Shown piece by piece: positions 24,801 through 34,834 of a stretch of 64,000 nucleotides of DNA. The DNA comes from Talinum fruticosum (Eukaryota > Streptophyta > Magnoliopsida > Caryophyllales > Talinaceae): positions 1,178,001-1,242,000 of the forward strand of contig JAITYX010000048.1 in NCBI GenBank assembly GCA_021018815.1, given 5' to 3'. A program made the position numbers and the translations under genes. Under the pieces are notes generated by a model. The model was not told where the DNA came from, searched no databases, and was given only the letters and a program-made list of their open reading frames with translations. The first letter of the stretch is position 1. Each line of letters starts with the position of its first letter.

Positions 24801-27800
24801 TTTGTCTTAGAGAGTTTCATGGCATGATTGCTTTAAGCTGGAGCAAGTGGTCATCTTTTCGAACTAGTTGTATGACTTTGGTGGATTTGCCTTTGGTGGA
24901 TTCACCTATGAGACTTTGAGCCTTATAGACCAATTAATCATTTTTAATCTTATTATTCATTTCATGTGTGACTCTTCCTTAATGCATATCTCTAGAACTT
25001 CTTCTATCTCTCTTTGAGACAAGAGTGGGCATGTGCATTATATAAGATAGAGGCATTCATTTGTTTTGAAACTACTTCAACCACAAAGCCACCGGACCAT
25101 ATATATACCCTTTTTTGCTAGCCTGTCGAGCTTTGACATGTTTTATTGTTCCACCTATATCCATTTACCCTTTGCCTAAACACATTTTTCAATCCTACAC
25201 CAAGGTTGGAACTACAGGTTTATCTTCTATGGTTTGAAAAGGGGAATTTATATTAATGAAAACTTGGATGTATCCCTTAGTGGTTGATAGACACTTTGGT
25301 ACTAAGCTCGTGTTCATGGTTCCTATGCCAATAGGTATTTGTTCAAAAAATAAAATGAAAAAAAGGAGACAAATCGAAAGAAATTTAGAAGAGTTAGAAA
25401 AAAAAAGTCATTGGCATGAGTAAAGTTCAAAAGGTGTTATGCTCATTCCTTAGGTTCTCTTGGAGTTTGTTGTGCTTAAAGAAGTAAAATGGGAAGAAGT
25501 TTTTATTCATACTTTTGAAGTGTTTAGGCTCCTCGGTTAATTTAGTACTTAACTATTTAGCTCCACATTTTCAAAATTCATTCCCCTTCTTAACCATGAA
25601 CCATAACCCTATTACAACATTTGGAAGTCCTCTTAATTACATGTACATTTTGCCTCCATTGAGGTGGAGAATGAGAGTAGGAACAAACTTAAGGTAGGTT
25701 GCATTTTTAGAAGAGAGATTGAGAGAACCACCGAATTCCACGTGAGTTACAGCGACCCACATCCCCTAAAGTGAGGTTATACCGCTAGTTCACCATTTGT
25801 TTGGGGGTATCATGAATGTTATGTAAGTCAATATTGGGATAGTTGCACTTTGTAACCGAGAGCTTTTAAGTGAGTTTTCACAAAACATACTATACTTTGA
25901 ATGGGTTCTCTTTGTGTGTGGTCATTGCTCATTGGTTGGATTATTAATACATCACTTGAGGAGGGTGAATAAAAGGCTTGCTCCCAAGTTCGTTAATTGA
26001 TAATCTTGCTTGGGGACAAGCAAGAGCTAACATGGGGAAGTTGTTAGACCTCGTATCACTACTTTTTACCCCTTTATTTCACCCATTTCCATGATGATAT
26101 TGAGAATTTATTTTTAGATCTCATCGGTTTTTGCTTAGTCCCTCTTAATCGTCATCTAAATTTAAAACTCTCAATTATAGGTATTTGAGCATAAATATAG
26201 GAGATTCGAGGTGAACTTGATGAAAGATGATGAAGAGAAAAGTTCAAGCTTAAGAGGAAGCAAGAAGAATGAGACAAATTCACTAAGTTAAGTCGAGGAG
26301 GCGCTTGTGCAAAGTTGCACTCATGCGCTACTTCTAGACGAAGGAAGGCACAAGGGGAGAAAGGGGTGCACAGTCACCCATGCAAACTCGCACGGTCGTG
26401 CAGAATAATTGAAGAAAGTGGTCAGAAAGTCCACAGACTTCACATGGGCACCAGTGCACGGCCGTGCAAAATCGTCGAAGAACACCTACCCAGGCAGTGA
26501 GATCTGCACTCCCGTGCGAAGTCTGATTCCGCAACTTTATAGAGTGATTTCCTGCTTTTATTTGCAAGAACTTTTCAATTCCATATTTTAGGGTTTTTAT
26601 TAAGGTTTTAGTATTATAATTCCTGGGAATTTGAAGATTATTAGTGTCATTTAAGGATTAATTTCAATAAAACTATTCAGATTTCTAATCGATAAATTCT
26701 AATTCTCTCTCTTTATGCTTGCTCTACGTGATTTCTCAATACCTATTATATTTGTGTTCATTGAAATTTGTGAGTTAGTTTAGTAACATGTTTAGATGCT
26801 AGAATTCCCAAACTGAGGTTGGGGTTAATCCCTATCATGCCTTGATAATCATGATTTGAATATCTAATTTAGTTGTTCGATGCTTGTTTACTTAGAATTG
26901 TCTTCGCTCACCACTTATTTGATGAAAGTTTCAAAAGAGAAATCATCCAATCTTATTAGTGTTTTGTGAATGTTGAAAGATGAAATCTTTTCCTAGAGTG
27001 ACGTTGTAAACATTCAAGACTTGAATATGAAAATAATTAAGGTTTTGAATCGAAGTTTTTGAAAAGGGTATCTTGTAAGTTTGTTTATTGGTAATCCCGT
27101 GACAATAGGCTATTGAAATAAACAAGATTCCTCTTTAACCTTCGAAAGTAGACAGAGATAGGTAATTGGCAACTCACCCGTTTAAATTGCAAAGGATAGA
27201 CAAGTCTCAAGCGGAGTTTGAATGTGATTTGAGACATGATAGTGTGGCTATCCCAATTTCAGGCTTTTTATTATTTGAATTCTCACATCGTGATTTTAGT
27301 ATTAGTTTAGTTGATTAGTTAGCATTATTCATCAAACTTTAATTGTCTAGATTAGTTTATAAGTGGATTTTGGTACTTGAAAGAGAGTTCGTCGAGGAGA
27401 CTGACCCGTACTTGCTGATTGTTACCTACAGTTCACTTGCAATATTTTCCTAACACTCACCCAAATTCGCCATATTTTAAACAGAAAACATAAACACCAT
27501 GAGAGATTTCTGGATAAAGCCTCTAAGTTTACAAGGCATCCTTTTATTTATAAGAAAAAGGATTGTCAAATATTTCACAAGGAAGATATACCCATTAGAC
27601 CCTCAAATCTCAAATAACTGTACAGTTATACAGAATGGACTTTCGCTTCTCCAAGAGCATCATAACCATACATTTTACTAACCCAAATAAAGATATACCC
27701 ATTAGACCCTCGATCGGAGACCAACTAATTCCTCAATCAACGAATTTCTCAACCGACATTTTGCAGTATATACAAAGCAAAATCAGCAAACGAAATATGG

Positions 27801-28120
27801 CGGAAAGGCCCAACTTACTTTGTACACAATTGAATTTCGGGTGACATAAAGCTTGCGCGACTGAATATCTTTACGCAGTATATACCTCCGCACCGGCAGA
27901 TACAAGAACATGAAGAATCCAATTCCCCAAGCTAATACAAACAGCAAAGAATACAAGACCCATCGAATTGTTTGGTACTTGACGAATTTCTCCTCCATTT
28001 CCTCAAAGGAGGCGACGTAGAGAACCTCCGTATCACCATCTCCGTCGCCGTTTCCGTTCTCCGGCGACAACAACCCCTCTCTAAACTCTCGATTTCCACC
28101 ACCGCATCGCTCGTCCCCAT
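15828..28120 (-). CDS. Plant membrane protein with bacterial-type PH (YdbS/bPH2-like) domain; six coding exons
   Basis: Model: complement(join(15828..15884, 15991..16083, 16935..17042, 17128..17245, 22863..22956, 27819..28120)), about 257 residues, every intron GT-AG (first donor GTAAGT). Order: acidic N-terminus from ATG 28120 (MGTSDAVVEIESLER); acidic/Gly linker; a membrane segment (WVLYSLLFVLAWGIGFFMFL, about residues 52-71); a PH-like core with LPVRRYILRKDIQSRKLYVT, then exon 2 VTRPVTFPCFGVARKEKYVL and AVADVVIEQ, then SIRIENAGVRRPP and GIANPTAFRK; a linker; and a C-terminal helix LVLLQKLEEVGASVK + RLETLIEEQQSETSEPVG. This matches plant proteins with a YdbS-like PH fold (PF03703 type) whose function is not known to me. 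Frame problems: one base is short in GGGG 28074-28077 (joining SLER to LLSPENG) and one in the T run at 17229-17234; using acceptor TTTACAG with exon start 17234 instead restores the frame by dropping five residues. Introns 1 (4862 bp) and 2 (5617 bp) are filled with repeats. Confidence 0.85.
16374..16432. repeat. Compound CA/CG/GA microsatellite in intron 4
   Basis: Alternating CACATA, GCGCGTGTGCGCG, CACACACA and GAGAGAGA words, within the 851-bp intron between exons 4 and 5 of the PH-domain gene. Confidence 0.85.
17246..18849. other. Intron 2 of the PH-domain gene, exon-3-proximal part
   Basis: Non-repetitive intron sequence on the exon 3 side. Small open frames here (for example 17553-17735 minus) are unsupported. 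Confidence 0.5.
18850..19505 (-). repeat. Inverted repeat block R1, left copy (pairs with 20548-21170)
   Basis: Read on the minus strand this block matches 20548-21170 on the plus strand over about 640 bp with moderate divergence. Shared words include CAAAATTGGGAAGCAAACTC, GGCTCAAAACGAGTCTTGCC and CACAACTCCAATTGAGTCAA. No protein motif or clear LTR terminus is seen. Unclassified repeat inside intron 2. Confidence 0.85.
19514..20540 (-). repeat. Inverted repeat block R2, left copy (pairs with 21180-22224)
   Basis: Read on the minus strand it matches 21180-22224 on the plus strand over about 1 kb. Shared words include GTCAAATTGGGCAAATGGCA, GATGCTATGTATTAACCCTA and TGTGTCTTATCC. Between the two R2 copies lies the right R1 copy, so the order is R1', R2', R1, R2 (prime = inverted). 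Confidence 0.85.
20548..21170 (+). repeat. Inverted repeat block R1, right copy
   Basis: Plus-strand partner of 18850-19505. Its start (GCCCAAAACTTATTATC) abuts the left R2 copy, so a transcript through it could pair with either side. Confidence 0.85.
21180..22224 (+). repeat. Inverted repeat block R2, right copy
   Basis: Plus-strand partner of 19514-20540, ending near GGTACATCAA. It contains a CT-rich run at about 21631-21658. Small open frames are shadows of the repeat. Confidence 0.85.
22225..22862. other. Intron 2, exon-2-proximal part
   Basis: AT-rich intron sequence up to the donor of exon 2 at 22862. No element recognised. Confidence 0.5.
22957..23677. other. Intron 1, exon-2-proximal part
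   Basis: Intron sequence beginning at the exon 2 acceptor (TTTTAATGCAG on the minus strand). No repeat or gene recognised. Confidence 0.5.
23678..23979. mobile_element. Two fused LTR tips (head to head)
   Basis: 23678-23932 matches, in plus orientation, the first 250 bases of the LTR at 26042 (TGTTAGACCTC, then CTTTATTTCACC, TATTGAGAATTT, GGAGATTCGAGGTGAACTTG). 23933-23979 is the first 47 bases of the same LTR in minus orientation, ending GGTCTAACA. The segment thus looks like a 302-bp foldback with TGTTAGACC at both ends, formed by joining two LTR tips. Confidence 0.75.
23980..24690 (-). mobile_element. 3' internal region of an LTR retrotransposon, minus orientation
   Basis: Read on the minus strand it runs toward the LTR tip at 23979 and matches 25520-26041 on the plus strand. 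Shared words include CTCACTTTAGGGGTATGGATC-like text, CCAAACAAATGGTGAACTAG-like text and CAAGCAAGAT. Just before the LTR tip is a purine stretch (AGGAGAGT), a polypurine tract candidate. No coding domain survives. Confidence 0.75.
24691..25519 (+). mobile_element. Non-coding 3' internal region between the inverted halves
   Basis: Sits between the two inverted 3' halves. No gag-pol domain is seen. Such long non-coding stretches before the 3' LTR are common in Tat/Athila-type Ty3 elements, which fits but does not prove the class. Confidence 0.4.
25520..26041 (+). mobile_element. 3' internal region of the LTR retrotransposon, plus orientation
   Basis: Inverted copy of 23980-24690. It ends with CATGGGGAAGT immediately before the LTR start, a polypurine-tract-like primer site for plus-strand DNA synthesis. 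Confidence 0.75.
26042..27455 (+). mobile_element. Complete LTR (about 1.41 kb) of a Ty3-like retrotransposon
   Basis: Starts TGTTAG and ends CTAACA, a perfect 6-bp inverted terminus with TG...CA. It follows a polypurine-like tract and so is a 3' LTR. Inside, a GC-richer part (26296-26530) repeats GCACGG-CGTGCA words, followed by TTTCAATAAAAC at about 26665 as a possible poly(A) signal and an AT-rich R/U5-like half. The 5' half of the element is missing. It sits in intron 1 of the PH-domain gene, on the strand opposite to the gene. Confidence 0.8.
27456..27818. other. Intron 1, exon-1-proximal part
   Basis: Intron sequence up to the GTAAGT donor (27813-27818 on the minus strand). ATAAAGATATACCCATTAGA-like text occurs twice within 27580-27710 (small repeat). 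Confidence 0.5.
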
Positions 28121-28450
28121 CTCAATCAATCACGAGAAGCAAACCCTAATCTGGAAGTTCTCAATCAATCTATGGTTTGAGAATGGACGAATGCAACGAA
28201 GAATAGGTGTTTGCTGACTATCGAGTGATGAAGAGGCTCGAAGGTATTTTTAGGAGAGAGAAAATGGTAGTCGAGGGAAGACTGTAGCTTCTGGAGAGCG
28301 GCTTCTTGGGACCGGTTGCGCCATACGTGGGGCCAAAGAATGGCATTCGAAAAGAGAGAGAGAGAGTGAGAGAGAGAGAGAATTGTGTTCGGATACGAGT
28401 TGACGCGGAGGAGACCGGTAGGTGACTGCTTTCTTGTTCGTTGACGGTTT
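28121..28450 (-). promoter_or_regulatory. Probable 5' UTR and core promoter of the PH-domain gene
   Basis: Directly upstream of ATG 28120. On the minus strand 28352-28382 is a CT repeat (GAGAGAG on the plus strand), the pyrimidine-rich type of tract common in plant 5' UTRs and promoters. No TATA box could be fixed with confidence. Confidence 0.4.
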
Positions 28451-28509
28451 CAGTTGTGATACGCAGCTTATTACTGGGTTTTTTCAATTTTTGTGGGGAG
28501 GGGCTCAAT

Positions 28510-28690
28510 GGAAAATTTAAATAGGATAGGGTTATGCATTATTCAATTCAAAATCGACTCGGATTAAAAATTGATGGGAATTGGATCGGATCGAAAGAGC
28601 TCAGTCCGGTGCTTGGTCCTAAAATTTCCGCTTTCGATCTTCACTTGGTTTGGGTCGGTCTATCGGTTAGGACCGAAGACCGAATAAAAT
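28510..28690. repeat. Degenerate GGTCC/CCGAA-type element
   Basis: Begins TAGGGTTATGCATTATTC and continues with GGATCGGATCG, GTCCGGTGCTTGGTCC and GGACCGAAGACCGAA words. It resembles the segment at 44300-44430, whose other end reads TAGGGTTATTCATCGGTCC on the minus strand. Possibly related MITE-like elements; boundaries uncertain. Confidence 0.4.
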
Positions 28691-29812
28691 TAATTTTAAA
28701 AAAAAATTGAGTTTGAAACTCTTGATTATAAAGAACCTTCCAAATGGTCGATCGATATCGAAGTCTCTGCCATAAGGAAGACAATCGGTTCGAGTAAAAG
28801 TCCCGAAAAGTTGTTGCCGAAATCTATGGAGGAATCTCCGATAACGAACAAAGTCGGAGCTAATGGGTATTTTCGGCGAGGGAATGAGATGAGAAGGGAG
28901 GGAGGAGAGAGAAAGTCGATGAAGGATAAAAGGCAAAGGATAGACATTGGAGTTGAAGGTCATCGAAGAAAGTAGGTCGATTAGTTTCTCCGGGTAGTCG
29001 AGGGGCTTAGCTGGATGGAAGAAAATGGCAAGAGCGAGGCGATAGAAAATGGAAGTTTTGGCCGCCATTAATGCTCAGTGTGCGGTCTTTGTCCAACGCC
29101 TTCATCATACATAGGCGCGGCCCACCATGTAATTAAAACGCAAGTGTATTTTGTATCATACATCCCAGTCCATATTAAATACAAAGCCCAATATATTTTA
29201 TAAATACTACCACATAACCATAGCCACCATTTAATTAAAACAAAGCAGCAAATATAAACACTCAATCAACGTTTATTTTCTAGAATTTGTCTCCACCATC
29301 AATCAACAAATTTTCCATAGCTTTACTCTCAATCAACAATTTTTCGAATTCATCTTCCCAAAACAGAAGAAAAGAAGGATGAGTAAGAGTGTTCCATAGT
29401 TGGAGAAGTAAACTTCATCAATGTTGAGTCATTAGATTGATTTCAATTGAAGATAATGTTCAAGAAACTCTTCAAAAAGGTAAAACGTGTATTTCATATT
29501 GAATTTCTAAACATCATAGTACTTTATGTTCATCAATATTTTTGAATGTTGAATTGCACTCAAGGTGTTTGATGAAATTTCTCAACCAAATTTTTATAGG
29601 TACTCGAGCAAGAATGTTGCATTATATCCGAACTTAATGTTTTAAATGTTGACTCTAATCCCGATACCGACGACGATACTCGAGGATGATAATCAAGCAA
29701 ACCAAATAATCATTAATGAAGGTACGATCCAATTCTTTACTTTATTGCATCAAAACGCAAGAAATATTCACATGTTTAAGCATATGAATATTATATATCC
29801 ACGTTTAAGCAT
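28691..29812. other. Sequence between the PH-domain gene and the MULE region
   Basis: No supported gene. The last part (29640-29720) reads on the plus strand as an acidic peptide (LNVDSNPDTDDDTRG) that could be the N-terminal leader of the FAR1-like pseudogene, as those proteins often start with an acidic stretch. Confidence 0.3.
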
Positions 29813-30445
29813 AAATAAAAAAGGGTTCACTGCATAATCAAAAAGATTCTCTATATAATAAAAAATATTCACTACAAATAAAAAAATTCTCGAAAAAAAA
29901 GTCACCTGCTAGTTTATACTTTATATTTTTGAAGTCATGCTTTATATTAAAAAAGGTTCACTACATAATCAAAAAGATTCTCTCGCATAGAGTGCTCGGA
30001 TTAAAATGCCACTAAATTATCTCAAAATATCAAAAATGCCACTAATTATTTTGATGATCAACAATTACCACTAGACTAATTATTGCGAATCGAAAATGCC
30101 ACTATAGCTCATTTTATCCGTTCCTACACCACTAATCTAATGATACGTGTATGAACGAAATTTCATCGGTGACATTTTTGACCCATAATAATTAGTTCAG
30201 TGATAATCGTTGGTCATCAAATTAATTAGTGGCTTTTTTGACATTTCGAGATAATTTAGTGGCATTATAATCCGAATACTCTCCCTGCATAATACAAAAT
30301 GTTCACTGAAAAACTAAAAAGATTCAAGAAAAAAAAGTCACCTGCTAGTTTAGGCTTTATATTTTTAAAGTCATACTTTATATTGAAAACGGGTCACCGC
30401 ATAATAAAAAGGTTCCCTACATAATATAAAATATTCACTGAAAAA
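29813..30445 (+). repeat. 135-bp tandem repeat array, 5' of the transposase, split by a MITE
   Basis: Two to three units of the repeat found again at 33718-34720: AAAGGTTCACTGCATAATAA, then GTCACCTGCTAGTTTA (29904 and 30340), then TATATTTTTAAAGTCAT. A foldback MITE (29989-30282) interrupts the array. Confidence 0.85.
29989..30282. mobile_element. Foldback MITE (294 bp) inside the tandem array
   Basis: Long imperfect inverted arms: AGAGTGCTCGGATTAAAATG at the left, AGAGTATTCGGATTATAATG at the right (minus strand), continuing as CCACTAAATTATCTC in both arms for over 120 bp each. It splits one repeat unit (TCTCGCAT before, CCCTGCAT after; the shared GCAT may be the remains of the target duplication). 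Superfamily not certain; no coding sequence. Confidence 0.85.
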
Positions 30446-30462
30446 TAGTTTTGTATTTCCAG

Positions 30463-33110
30463 CTTCAAGTGCTGAAAATGAAGACCCAATCGTCCAACCG
30501 ATACTCGAAATAATTAGGCAAACAGTAAAAAGTGAGCAAGAGGCATATGATTTGTATATCAAGCATGTAATGGAGTTGGATTTAGCATCCGTCGAGAGAA
30601 AACGAGGCCAAGAAGTGATGGGAGTGGAATATGCATGAAGAGATGCGTATGCAATAAACATGGCCCAAAGTATGTGAATACTAATGAACCCAACACCGAG
30701 CATATGTAAAGCAAGCAACCAGGGTTAATTGCAAAACATTTGTTCAATTTTCCATTGATAAAAATGACATATAGACACTTACAAGGCATGATAAGATCCA
30801 CAATCGTCCATTTTGCAAACTAAAGAGGCGGCATCTTTTGATATCGCAAAGAAAAATAACAAAAACAATTAAAGTTATTGCAACTACTCCAAGAATGTGG
30901 TATAAAAGTTGTCGATGCACTAAGATACCTCAAGAAAGAGGTAGGTGGTTCTCCTGCATTAGGATGCATACAACAATTTTGATGCCGAAAAAAGTATTTG
31001 GATGACACTAACTCTAATACACTACTTGAGAAGTTAAAGCAAAGAAAGGTTCAAGACAACAACTTTTACTAGGGGTGTAAACGAACCAAGCCGGCTCGTT
31101 GAGTGCTCGGGGTCGGCTCGGTCAAAGCTCGACTCGGGCTCCGAGTCAAACCGAGCCTCGAGCGGAGCCCGAGCCGACTCGAAGGTATACTGAGTCGAGC
31201 CTCGAGCATGGCAAGGCTCGGCTCGGCTCGACTCGACTCGACTCTATTAGGCTCGATTTAGGCTAAATAGTTTATTTTTTCTAAAATACTTGTATAGAGA
31301 GTGTAAAATTATTTCTAAAATCACCACAATTTTATTCAAACCCTTATTTTTGGAATCTAATACAAAAATATAAAATTTAACTTCGATTATAACCTGTAAT
31401 TTAAAAACTTTTTAAAAATCCAAAAAAAAGAAATTGAGCCGAGCCCGAGCCTCGAGCTTGAGCTTGAGCCATCCGAGCCGAGCCCGAGCCTAAACTTCAA
31501 AGACTCGGTAAGCTTTGAGCCAAGCCCGAGCCAAGCCAAATTATAACCGAGCTGAGCCGAGCTCGAGCCGGCTACTCGGCTCGTTTACACCTCTAACTTC
31601 TACTATGATTTTGAGTTAAGTGATGAAGCACACTTAGTTTCCCTTTATTGGAGGGATGCGACAATGAAAGAAGACTATGATCTTTTTGGAGATGTAGTGA
31701 TTTTTGACACTACATATAGGATGAACAAGTATGAAATGATTTATGCACCATTTGTCGGTATGAATCACCACATAAAAACATTATGTTTGGATGTAGATTC
31801 ATATTGAATAAGAGGATAAGAGGATTGAATCATTCATTTGGTTATTTCAAACATTCTTGAAGTTAATGGGAGGAAAACCCCGACACAATTATGACTCGAT
31901 CAAGCACCATCAATTGTTAGAGGCATAAGAATGGTCTTTCCTCAAGCAAAACACAGATTGTGTTTATTCCATCTGATTGAAAATTCAAGACTTCATAGTA
32001 GAAGTTTAAGAAGCCAAAATCATTTTGTCAACAAGTTTAACCATGTTCTTATGCATTGTGATACAAACTTGGAGATTAACCATTATTGGAACAAGTATAA
32101 CTTCCTACTAATTTATAGTTTCGTTTTTGCTATGTGTTTAAAAATGTTCACTCGCAACTATAAAAAGATGCATTGCAAATTGCAAAAGGTGCATTACATT
32201 CATTATTATGTTCTAATTGTTGATCTCCTATCTTTTTACTAGGCTTGTTTCAGAATATCAATGTATAGAGAATGTTTGGTTAAAAAATCTATATAAAATA
32301 AGAAGTAGTTGGTGTCCGAGCATTTGGCAAGGCAATCGGCATCGAAAGGGTCCAAACAACTCATCGATCAATATCTTAGAGGTTGCACGTCACCACATAT
32401 TTAGGTGCTTTCTATAATAATTTTGAAAGTGTTATATCCGGTTGGAAAAGTAAGGAAAATGGAGGAGATTATGATTCATGGAACGGTAAGCCGAACTGTT
32501 TTATGCACATGTTTCTATACTAAATCATGCAACTGAAGTATACACAGTTGAGGTATATCATTTATTTCAACATCAATTCAAGATTACAACAAGTTGTATG
32601 CATCAAACTGTCCAAGAAACGGATGATAATTTGATATATAGAGTTTGGAGAGATAAGGTTGATGAATTTTGCCATGTGATTGACATCAATAATATCAACA
32701 AAACTGTCACTAGTACTTGAAAGAAGTTTGAAGAAATGGGTATTTTTTACTTCCATATCTTGAGAGTTTTCAGTTTGTTGTATGTTCCCAAAATACCGAA
32801 GAAATATATATTGAAGAAATGGTAGAGAGGTGTCAAGGATTTTAATGATGATGATAGCAATCAACAAGTTGCCAACAAGCCTCCTACTTCTTCTTCAGTT
32901 GAAGATTACAAATGCTACGAACTTTGAATACTCTCATCACAGACTTACGCCTCACATGTAAAAACACGAGCTTTTTGGGAAGAATTATGTAATAAGGCCA
33001 AGGAAGAACTTGAAAAGGACATTGGACCCATATATAGTTCTCAATCTGAAGATGATGATGGTGGTTCAAGAGTTGTGATTCAAAATTCGACTCGGAAGTA
33101 GAGAAAAGGG
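30463..33110 (+). pseudogene. FAR1-type MULE transposase, decayed
   Basis: Parts in family order: a FAR1 DNA-binding-like start (EDPIVQPILEIIRQTV, SEQEAYDLYIKHVMELDL; 30465-30650); a linker GIKVVDALRYLKKEVGGSPA (about 30890-30960); the MULE catalytic region with KEDYDLFGDVVIFDTTYRMN and NKYEMIYAPFVGMNHH (31660-31765), TPTQL then RMVFPQAKHRLCLFHLIENS (31890-31985) and NLEINHYWNKY; a remnant at 32220-32420; and a SWIM-like finger KKFEEMGIFYFHILRVFSLL then VPKIPKKYILKKW (32720-32825), in which the expected cysteines are replaced or are stops. FAR1/FHY3-type MULE transposases bind element ends and move them; host FAR1 proteins are domesticated relatives. Many stops and frameshifts and an inserted hAT MITE (31067-31595) make this a pseudogene. 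It faces a Ulp1-like pseudogene on the other strand. Confidence 0.85.
31067..31595. mobile_element. hAT-type MITE (529 bp) inserted in the FAR1-like pseudogene
   Basis: Ends TAGGGGTGTAAACGA and TAGAGGTGTAAACGA (minus strand), 14 of 15 identical. Flanking 8-bp target copies ACTTTTAC (31059-31066) and ACTTCTAC (31596-31603) differ by one base. The interior is built of CGAGCC/GAGCCGAG words. Removing it joins QDNNFY to YDFELSDEAHLVSLYW in one frame, so the transposase frame at this spot was intact when it landed. Confidence 0.92.
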
Positions 33111-33717
33111 TCAAAGAAATAAAAGAAAGGTAAGCATTGCGTAAAAGAAATGCAACCAGGTGAAGGCACATAAAAATAATGTTGCTAGGCAAGCAACTAA
33201 CAGTTTCAGTCTTATCGTAACCAACCTTATTATTGTTGCAGCTAAGGTACTAAACTTATTCATTTAAGTGAATTTGATATCATACTCGCTCCTATAAATG
33301 AAGAAAAATTTTAAATTAAATAAACCTTAAGTAGACATTTGTGGTATTTGCACCAAAATTTTACATAAAGGAGAAATAACAAGTCATATTATTCCATCAT
33401 CATCAAAAGCAAACCAACAACCAAGAAGCGAGTGCTCACCCATCATCGACTACAACCTCGCAAACATTTGTGACAAATTGTTCTCAGCCTTAGGTCTATT
33501 TGGTGATATTGGATGTTTTTGGTATAGTTTATTTTAAAGCTTAGTAGTTTTAATATTAAATACAAGACATATTAGTTTACTAGATATTATTGAATAATTG
33601 TTTGTCATGAAATATTAACCTTACTTCATATATGATATTTGAATGATACTTGACATATATATATATTTCTATGTATTTGAGCTAAAGTTCAAGGCATAAT
33701 GCAAGAGATATTCAAAT
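33111..33717. other. Spacer 3' of the FAR1-like pseudogene
   Basis: AT-rich, no gene recognised; may contain the decayed tail of the transposase gene. TATATATATA at 33656-33665. Confidence 0.4.
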
Positions 33718-34720
33718 GCTTAAGCATAATAAAAAATGTCACCTGCTAATTTAGCCTTTATATTTTTAAAGTCATGCTTTATATTGAAAAAAATTCACTA
33801 CATAATCAAAAAGGTTTCCTACATAATAAAAAATATTCACTGCGAACCAAAAAAATTCAAGAAAAAAAAAAGGTCAACTGCTAGTTAGGCTTTATATTTT
33901 TAAAATCATGCTTTATATTGAAAAAGGTTCACTGCATAATGAAAAAGGTTCCTTACATAATAAAAAAATGTTCACTGCAAACCAAAAAAGGTTTAAGAAA
34001 AAAACATGACACCTGTTAGTTTGGGCTTTATATTTTTAAAGTCATTCTTTATATTCAAAAAGGTTCACTTGCACAAGTCACCTGCTAGTTTAGGTTATAT
34101 ATTTTTAAGTCATACTTTATTTTGAAAAAGGTTCATTACATAATGAAAAAGGTTCCCTGCATAACAAAAAATGTTTACTACAAACCAAAAAAGGTTTAAA
34201 AAAACAAGACACCTACTACCTTACTTTATATTGAAAAAGATTCACCGCATAATAAAAAAGTTCCCTGCACAATAAAAAATATTCACTCGCAAATAAAAAA
34301 AGGTCACCTACTAGTTAGACTTTATATTTTTAAAACCATACTTTATATTAAAAAAGGTTCTCTCGCACAATAAAAAGGTTCCTTACATAATAAAAAATGT
34401 TCACTGCAAACTAAAAAAGGTTTAAGAAAAAAACACGACACTCGTTAGTTTGGGCTTTATATTTTTAAAGTCATGCTTCATATTCAACAAGGTTCATCTG
34501 TATAAGTCACCTGCTAGTTTAGGTTATATATTTTTTAAGTCATACTTTATATTGAAAAAGGTTCATTACATAATGAAAAAGGTTCCCTGCATAACAAAAA
34601 ATGTTTACTACAAACCAAAAAAGGTTTAAAAAAAAAACAAGACACTTACTACCTTGCTTTATGTTAAAAACATTTCACTATATAATAAAAAAAATGTTCC
34701 TTGAAAAACTAAAAAGGTTC
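33718..34720 (+). repeat. 135-bp tandem repeat array with a higher-order period of about 427 bp
   Basis: The marker GTCACCTGCTAGTTTAGG (or variants) occurs near 33739, 33874, 34009, 34078, 34210, 34305, 34436, 34507 and 34640. Spacing is about 135 bp with some shortened units (about 70 bp). The three-unit block 34009-34435 is repeated almost in step at 34436-34720 (same shortened unit, same AAAAATGTTTACTACAAACC), a higher-order repeat. Other words: AAGGTTCCCTGCATAA, TTTATATTTTTAAAGTCAT. Confidence 0.9.
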
Positions 34721-34834
34721 TATACCAATAAAATTGAGGTTACAAGTCAAGCACAAATATGTTATACATAAGTTGATAATACATTGTTAACCATGAAATG
34801 TACCCCATCATGATCTTTCAAAGTTAGATGTTTC

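Noticed and set aside
28218..28508. 96-codon minus-strand frame upstream of the PH-domain gene
   Set aside because: Covers the CT-repeat leader; better explained as 5' UTR/promoter.
28667..29068. 133-codon minus-strand frame
   Set aside because: Serine/leucine/phenylalanine-rich, overlaps a degenerate repeat and another open frame; no conserved block.
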